Shown here one piece after another: positions 43,180-64,000 of a stretch of 64,000 nt of DNA. The stretch comes from Undaria pinnatifida (lineage: Eukaryota; Sar; Phaeophyceae; Laminariales; Alariaceae): the NCBI GenBank assembly GCA_012845835.1, contig JABAKD010000018.1:9153759-9217758 (forward strand), given 5' to 3'. The notes beneath the pieces are model-generated. The model saw only the letters and a list, made by a program, of their open reading frames with translations. It searched no databases and was not told the origin of the DNA. A program made the position numbers and the translations under genes. How positions within the stretch are numbered: position 1 is the stretch's first letter; each line of letters begins with the position of its first letter.

Positions 43180-43890
43180 TTCAGCCAATCAAATCCTCCG
43201 ACATTGGAACTAGCGGCCAATCACGTTAGGTCGCAATCCAGCCGGCAACGGAGCGAAAGCGCAGCCAATCACATCCCTCGACCTAAGAGTTCGCAGCCAA
43301 TCACAATCCCGACTCCGGCGCATACAGCCCATCAAAATCCCCCAACCTCGGAGTTGACAAGCCAATCACATGCTCCGACGTCGGAACTTGCGGCCAATAA
43401 TATTTTCCCGACCACGGAGCTGCTCAAAGCCAATCGCACCACTTCCCGCAAGTGGGTTGCAGCGCTGCCAACCGCGCGCCCCAACTTCAGAGCTCGCGCT
43501 CAATCCCATCCCCCAACAACGAAGCTCCCAGCCGATCGCGTCACCCCATCACGGAGCGCAAGTGCAGTCAATCACACACCCCGATCACAAAGCTCGCAGC
43601 CAATTACATCATCACGCATTCACGCCCCTCGACTCAAGAGCTCGGGTAGCCAATCAAATCCTCCGACCACGGAGCTCGCAGCCAATCGCGCACGGAGCGT
43701 CAGAGCAGAGCCAATCACAGCCTTCAACCAAGGAGCTCTCAGCCAATCCCATCCCTCGGCCGCGCACAGGCTCCCAGCAAAGCCACATCCCCGCACAAGC
43801 AAGTGCAGCCAATTTCATCCCTCCATCAAGGAGCACTCAGCCGATCACATCCCCCGATCGCGGACAAGTTCCCAGCCAATCACATCAACA
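43180..43890 (+). repeat. Array of CCAAT-bearing units of about 33 bp
   Basis: About 20 imperfect units of the type GGAGCTCGCAGCCAATCACA then TCCCCCGACCAC. Most contain a CCAAT or CAAT pentamer on the plus strand, spaced about 33 bp or a multiple. The unit length keeps all three plus-strand frames partly open, which produces a 256-codon frame of SQPITSP-like repeats with no ATG at its start; coding is doubtful. CCAAT is the binding core of NF-Y-type factors. Confidence 0.85.
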
Positions 43891-44059
43891 GGAGGACATA
43901 TGTATCCCGATTGGGCAAAAAGCAAAGCAGTACAAGACCCCTGTTTTAGACTAGGTGTCCCTTGCGTGGCATAAAAAAATAGACACGTAGACCGTCTTTT
44001 GATCCCCTTGCCTGACTGCCCTACGCTACAGGTAACAACGATTTCCACGGACTGGTGCA

Positions 44060-44232
44060 CTCCTCGCGGGTCGGGTCGGGTCGGGTCATAGCCGGGTCAT
44101 GGCCGGGTCATGGTGACCCGACCCGACCCGTGAGATTTCGAACACCTGCTGACCCGACATGCCTCGACCCGCGAGGTGTTGAAAGCCTCTTAACCCGGCC
44201 CGCCGGGTCATGACCCGAGAAAAGCCCTGTTT
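44060..44232. repeat. GACCC/GGGTC foldback-like repeat
   Basis: GGGTCGGGTCGGGTC on one side and GACCCGACCCGACCCGTGAG on the other can pair. GATTTCGAACACCT and a terminal GGGTCATGACCC, GAAAAGCCCTG are shared with the copies at 49.6 and 53.4-53.8 kb. Confidence 0.8.
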
Positions 44233-44289
44233 AAAACTAGTATATTTAGGCCAAACTAGGTCCCGACGCGCCCGAAATGGCCGGTCTCC

Positions 44290-44520
44290 TACAGTGCATC
44301 TTTGCTGCTATACAGCTGGTACCAGGTACATAGTGGCCCCTCCTTTGTGCCGGTATATGCACTGTAGAGGGAAATACCGGCACCATAGCGGAAACCGGCA
44401 CTATTCTGCACACTGCCACTACTGGTTGTCTTCGATCCGTGCCAAGCGATTTCGCGGGCGATATAATGGGCAACCGGCACTACTCAACCGGCTCTATAGA
44501 GGAGCCACTACTGCTGTGCC
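44290..44520 (+). repeat. Outlying copies of the CCGGCACTATAG repeat
   Basis: Contains CCGGCACTAT, ATACCGGCACCATAGCGGAA, CTGCACACTGCCACTA and GTGCCAAGCGATTTC, matching the tandem array at 52.08-52.58 kb. Confidence 0.8.
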
Positions 44521-44699
44521 TCCAACAAAAGTCCCAGCGCTATGGGGGAAAAGCACAATCTTCTCACGCGTATTGGTTGGACAAAAAAGCTAAGGGTCGT
44601 CTCGTCGTCCAAAATGGCGAGCGAGGAGGCGGTAGCGGGGGAAGGGGGGGGAGAAGGCTACCGTCCCCTGATGGACACGTCTTCCGGTCTTCGGAGCGG

Positions 44700-44970
44700 G
44701 GACGGCTGCTGCTGCTGCTTTTGCTTCTGCTGTTTGCGTTGTTGCCATCGCTGTTGATGTTGTCGTTGATGCTGCTGCGTCCACTGTCGCTGCCGCTGTT
44801 CGGTGGCTGCCGCGTCTGCTGTTGCTGCTGTCGTTGCTACGGTTGTTTCAGCTGCTGGTTTCTATGCCGCCGCTCCTGCTGCTACCGCTGCAGTTGCTGC
44901 TTCTTCTGCTACTGCCACCGCCCCTGCTTATTCAGTTACTGCCGCGGTTTTGGTTTCTGCTTCTGCTGCT
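44700..44970 (+). repeat. GCT-rich low-complexity tract
   Basis: Interrupted GCT and GTT triplets give alanine-, leucine- or cysteine-rich frames. None is taken as a gene. Confidence 0.85.
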
Positions 44971-45139
44971 ACATACGACCCAGGACACCATGAACCCTCG
45001 CTCCGAACGAGCAAACAGGGGTTCCTTTCCATCAACCAAGCACAACCTCTCCACAAGCAAGACGCGCCATACAGCCCATAATATTCGTCTGCACGTCTCA
45101 CCCAACCCAACGTTAGGGCTGGCGAGAATCGAAGTACAA

Positions 45140-45275
45140 AAGTGGCCCCTCTATAGTGCTGGAAATACCGGCACTATATCGGCAACTACTGGCTGTTCCC
45201 ACATGTGCCGAGCGATTTCACGGGCACTATAGCGGGCAACCGGCACTACTCAACCGGCACAATAGAGGGATCTCT
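45140..45275 (+). repeat. Outlying copy of the CCGGCACTATAG repeat
   Basis: ATACCGGCACTATATCGGCA, GTGCCGAGCGATTTCACGGG and CCGGCACTACTCAACCGGCA belong to the same family as 44.3 and 52.1 kb. Confidence 0.75.
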
Positions 45276-46062
45276 CCTTCACACGTATCACAGAAAAAAA
45301 TAATACTGTTAGCGTGTGGCAACACAACGCAACGTCTGCAACGCGTGGAGTATACTGGGACCGTCTGCGATCGACGAACCTCACATAGAGCAAGGTGGGG
45401 TGGTCGGGGGGGGGGGCAGTTCGAGAGGGGAAACGTGAGACGAACCCCAGCAGCAAACAAAAACAAACAAACAAAAAAATGAGAACCAGAGAGTAAACAT
45501 ACCCCACTTACATAAAAAAAAAGCGAAAGTAATTCCTTCGCTGAGCTGTCCGTTCCCCCCACCCCCACTATCCTCTCACACAAGTATAACATATACGTAT
45601 GGTATCGGCGACGACGTATACAAATAGACATCGCAGATCAGAAATAATACGATAGTCGTTTCGGCCTTCTTCGCCTACATATCATACCTACACACAACCT
45701 GTTTTCGAAAAAAGTTGTACCACCCCCCGCTCCCGAACATCGCCAGAAATACCAATAAAATGTCTGGGGTGCTGCTGCCTTTCTACCCTTCCTTGTCCTT
45801 TGTTCCCTCTCCCCTATACTCCGCCCGCCCGTCCACCCAGCCCAAGACCCCTCACCTCCTCCCCTATTGTCGACAAACCAAGGAAAGCAACCCCGCTCAT
45901 CGCACCACCTAAAAGCGATGAAATAACAAACCAAAAACGCAAAATATATATATTTTTTAAATGCAAAAGATGCAAAAAAAGCAAAAAAAAGCAAAAAAAA
46001 AAAGCAAACCAAACACAAAAAAAAAGAAAAAAAGAAAAAACAAGAAAAACACCGCTCGTTTT

Positions 46063-62691
<16,629 letters not shown>

Positions 62692-62699
62692 CTGTGGGG

Positions 62700-63480
62700 T
62701 GACGGCGTTTAGTTCCACAGAGAGCGCAAGGGTGAGGGAAGGGGTAACAGTTAGGGTGTGAGTAAGGGTAAGCGGTAGGAATGAGGAGGGTATGGATATG
62801 GGTAAAGGCACGGGTACGGGTACGGGTAAGGGCAAGGGCTAGGGCACGGGTATGGGTAGGAGTAAGCGTAAGGGTAAGGGCAAGGGTAAGGGTAGGGGGT
62901 CTACGGTGTGGGTAAGGGTAAGCGGTAGGAATGAGGAGGGTATGGATATGGGTAAGGGAAAGGTAAGGATAAGGGTAAGGGTAAGGGTAAGGGTGAGGGT
63001 AGGAGTAAGGCTAGGGTAAAAGCAGGGTAGGGGTAAGGGTATATAGGGTGGGGGCAAGGGTAAGCGGTAGGAATGAGGACGGTATGGATGTGGGTAAGGG
63101 TGCGGGAAAGGGTAAGGGTAAGGGTAAGGGTAAGGGTAAGGGTAAGGGTAAGGGTAAGGGTAGGAGTAAGGGTAGGAGTAAGGGTAGGGCAAGGGGAGGA
63201 TAGGGGCAAGGGCAAGGGAAAGGGTAGGGGTAGGGGTAGGGGTAAGGGGAAGGGTGGGCGGACGAGTAGTAATATGTGGGCAAAGGGTAAAAGGGTAAAA
63301 GTGAAAGAGTAAGAGTATGGGTAGGAGTACGGCGAACGGTGGGTGGACGGGCAGTATACAGGTGAGGGTAAGGAGTAAAGGGTAAGAGCATGGGTGAGGG
63401 GCAAGAGTATAGGTAAGGGTAAGGGGCAAGAGAATAGGTAAGGGCAAGGGTGGGATAAGGGTAAGGGTGGGAGCAAAGGG
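62700..63480 (+). repeat. GGGTAA-type hexanucleotide array
   Basis: Imperfect AAGGGT units fill about 780 bp. A longer superunit containing AAGCGGTAGGAATGAGGAGG then GTATGGAT recurs at about 62770, 62920 and 63063. The array is similar to, but distinct from, TTAGGG telomere repeat (GGGTAA rather than GGGTTA). It lies just upstream of the first exon seen of the coiled-coil gene, so it may be intronic or 5' flanking. Confidence 0.95.
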
Positions 63481-63724
63481 CAAGGGTAAGGACAGGAAGC
63501 AGGGAACGCGTGCTATGACAGACGTAAAAGCAATTTTTCGCGACACAATTTTGTGAATGACAGGGCACCTTGACCGAAAACGGTCGGAATGACAACGACA
63601 TTCTCACTTTGTAAAACGATTTGCACAGCTAGGCCAGATGGGTTTGTTTCATCTTGGGGTTGAACTTTCAGTTTTCTCAAAAACACATCTAGAGCTCCTC
63701 AAGCCAAGAACCTTGCCGGGAAGA

Positions 63725-64000
63725 AAGACCCGTACCGCGGCAGAGGTACGCCACCATTTTTCCGTAGGTTCCTCAACTCTGGAGCTTAACGCCTTTGCAA
63801 CTGCAAATCCATTTTTTTTACAAATTTACTTAAAAGCTAGTATAGGAAGGGATTTGGGGGCTCTAAAGGGGTTAAGAACTCCCCCAAAAACTGACTTAGA
63901 GAAAAATAAAACCGCTACCGGATGAAAAAATCTCAATGGCCTAGGTACACAACGAGAATCATGAAAAAAAAAGTCGTGTTTTCGACGATTTTGGGTTAAG
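63725..64000 (+). repeat. Dispersed repeat, copy with inserted TTAA element
   Basis: Homologous to 57095-57300 on both sides of 63786-63875. The outer parts (GTAGGTTCCTCAACTCTGGA and CTACCGGATGAAAAAATC onward) match the other copy. Confidence 0.85.
63786..63875 (+). mobile_element. TTAA-flanked miniature element, copy C
   Basis: Runs from TTAACGCCTTTGCAACTG to GGGGGCTCTAAAGGGGTTAA, 90 bp, with the same ends as copies A and B. The core is more diverged (GCTAGTATAGGAAGGGATTT). It sits inside a larger dispersed repeat whose other copy lacks it. Confidence 0.75.

Noticed and set aside
43204-43974. 256-codon plus-strand frame of SQPI-type repeats
   Set aside because: It starts at a TTG, exists because the 33-bp repeat unit is a multiple of three, and overlapping frames are also open.
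44439-44993. 184-codon frame rich in L, C and R
   Set aside because: Made mostly of a GCT triplet tract; no domain or exon structure.
62839-63607. Long proline/leucine/tyrosine-rich minus-strand frames
   Set aside because: Translation of the GGGTAA-type array; no start, domain or splice context.

Overview
This is nuclear DNA of a eukaryote, most likely a photosynthetic stramenopile; a brown alga fits well. Genes are split into small exons with GT-AG and occasional GC-AG introns. One protein starts with a signal peptide followed by an S-F-S-P motif, the bipartite plastid leader typical of algae with secondary red plastids. Non-coding DNA is long and full of tandem repeats and decayed transposons. 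No operons, bacterial signals, rRNA genes or intact tRNA genes were seen. Exon boundaries below were set by eye from splice motifs, reading phase and family similarity.

Layout. 1-7.3 kb: repeats and transposon relics only (a tRNA-like repeat family, a hAT transposase tail, a LINE reverse-transcriptase tail). 7.4-12.65 kb, minus strand: a five-exon peptide methionine sulfoxide reductase A gene. 12.65-13.19 kb: a 535-bp divergent intergenic region. 13.19-20.72 kb, plus strand: an eight-exon bestrophin-family anion channel with a plastid-type leader. 20.7-25.9 kb: no gene, but two decayed copies of the bestrophin 3' end. 26.3-30.7 kb, minus strand: the C-terminal exons of an unrecognised gene ending in an acidic tail. 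34.0-35.8 kb, plus strand: a two-exon sideroflexin gene. 35.8-40.6 kb: nested tandem arrays, including an 18-copy satellite of about 152 bp. 40.6-46 kb: more repeats, including an array of CCAAT motifs. 46.06-62.69 kb, minus strand: at least twelve exons of a long coiled-coil protein whose 5' end probably lies beyond the window. Its introns are packed with tetra-, penta- and hexanucleotide arrays.

The genes do not form an obvious pathway. MsrA repairs oxidised methionine, the bestrophin probably conducts anions in the plastid, and sideroflexin is a mitochondrial inner-membrane carrier.

The most striking pattern is local partial gene duplication. The last coding segment, with its stop codon, recurs in decayed form just downstream of three unrelated genes: bestrophin, sideroflexin and the unrecognised minus-strand gene. 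Internal exons of two of these genes also have decayed copies in neighbouring introns. Other notable points are a satellite unit carrying a conserved stem-loop, a TTAA-flanked miniature element, a C18 homopolymer that breaks the coiled-coil frame, and interstitial telomere-like motifs.
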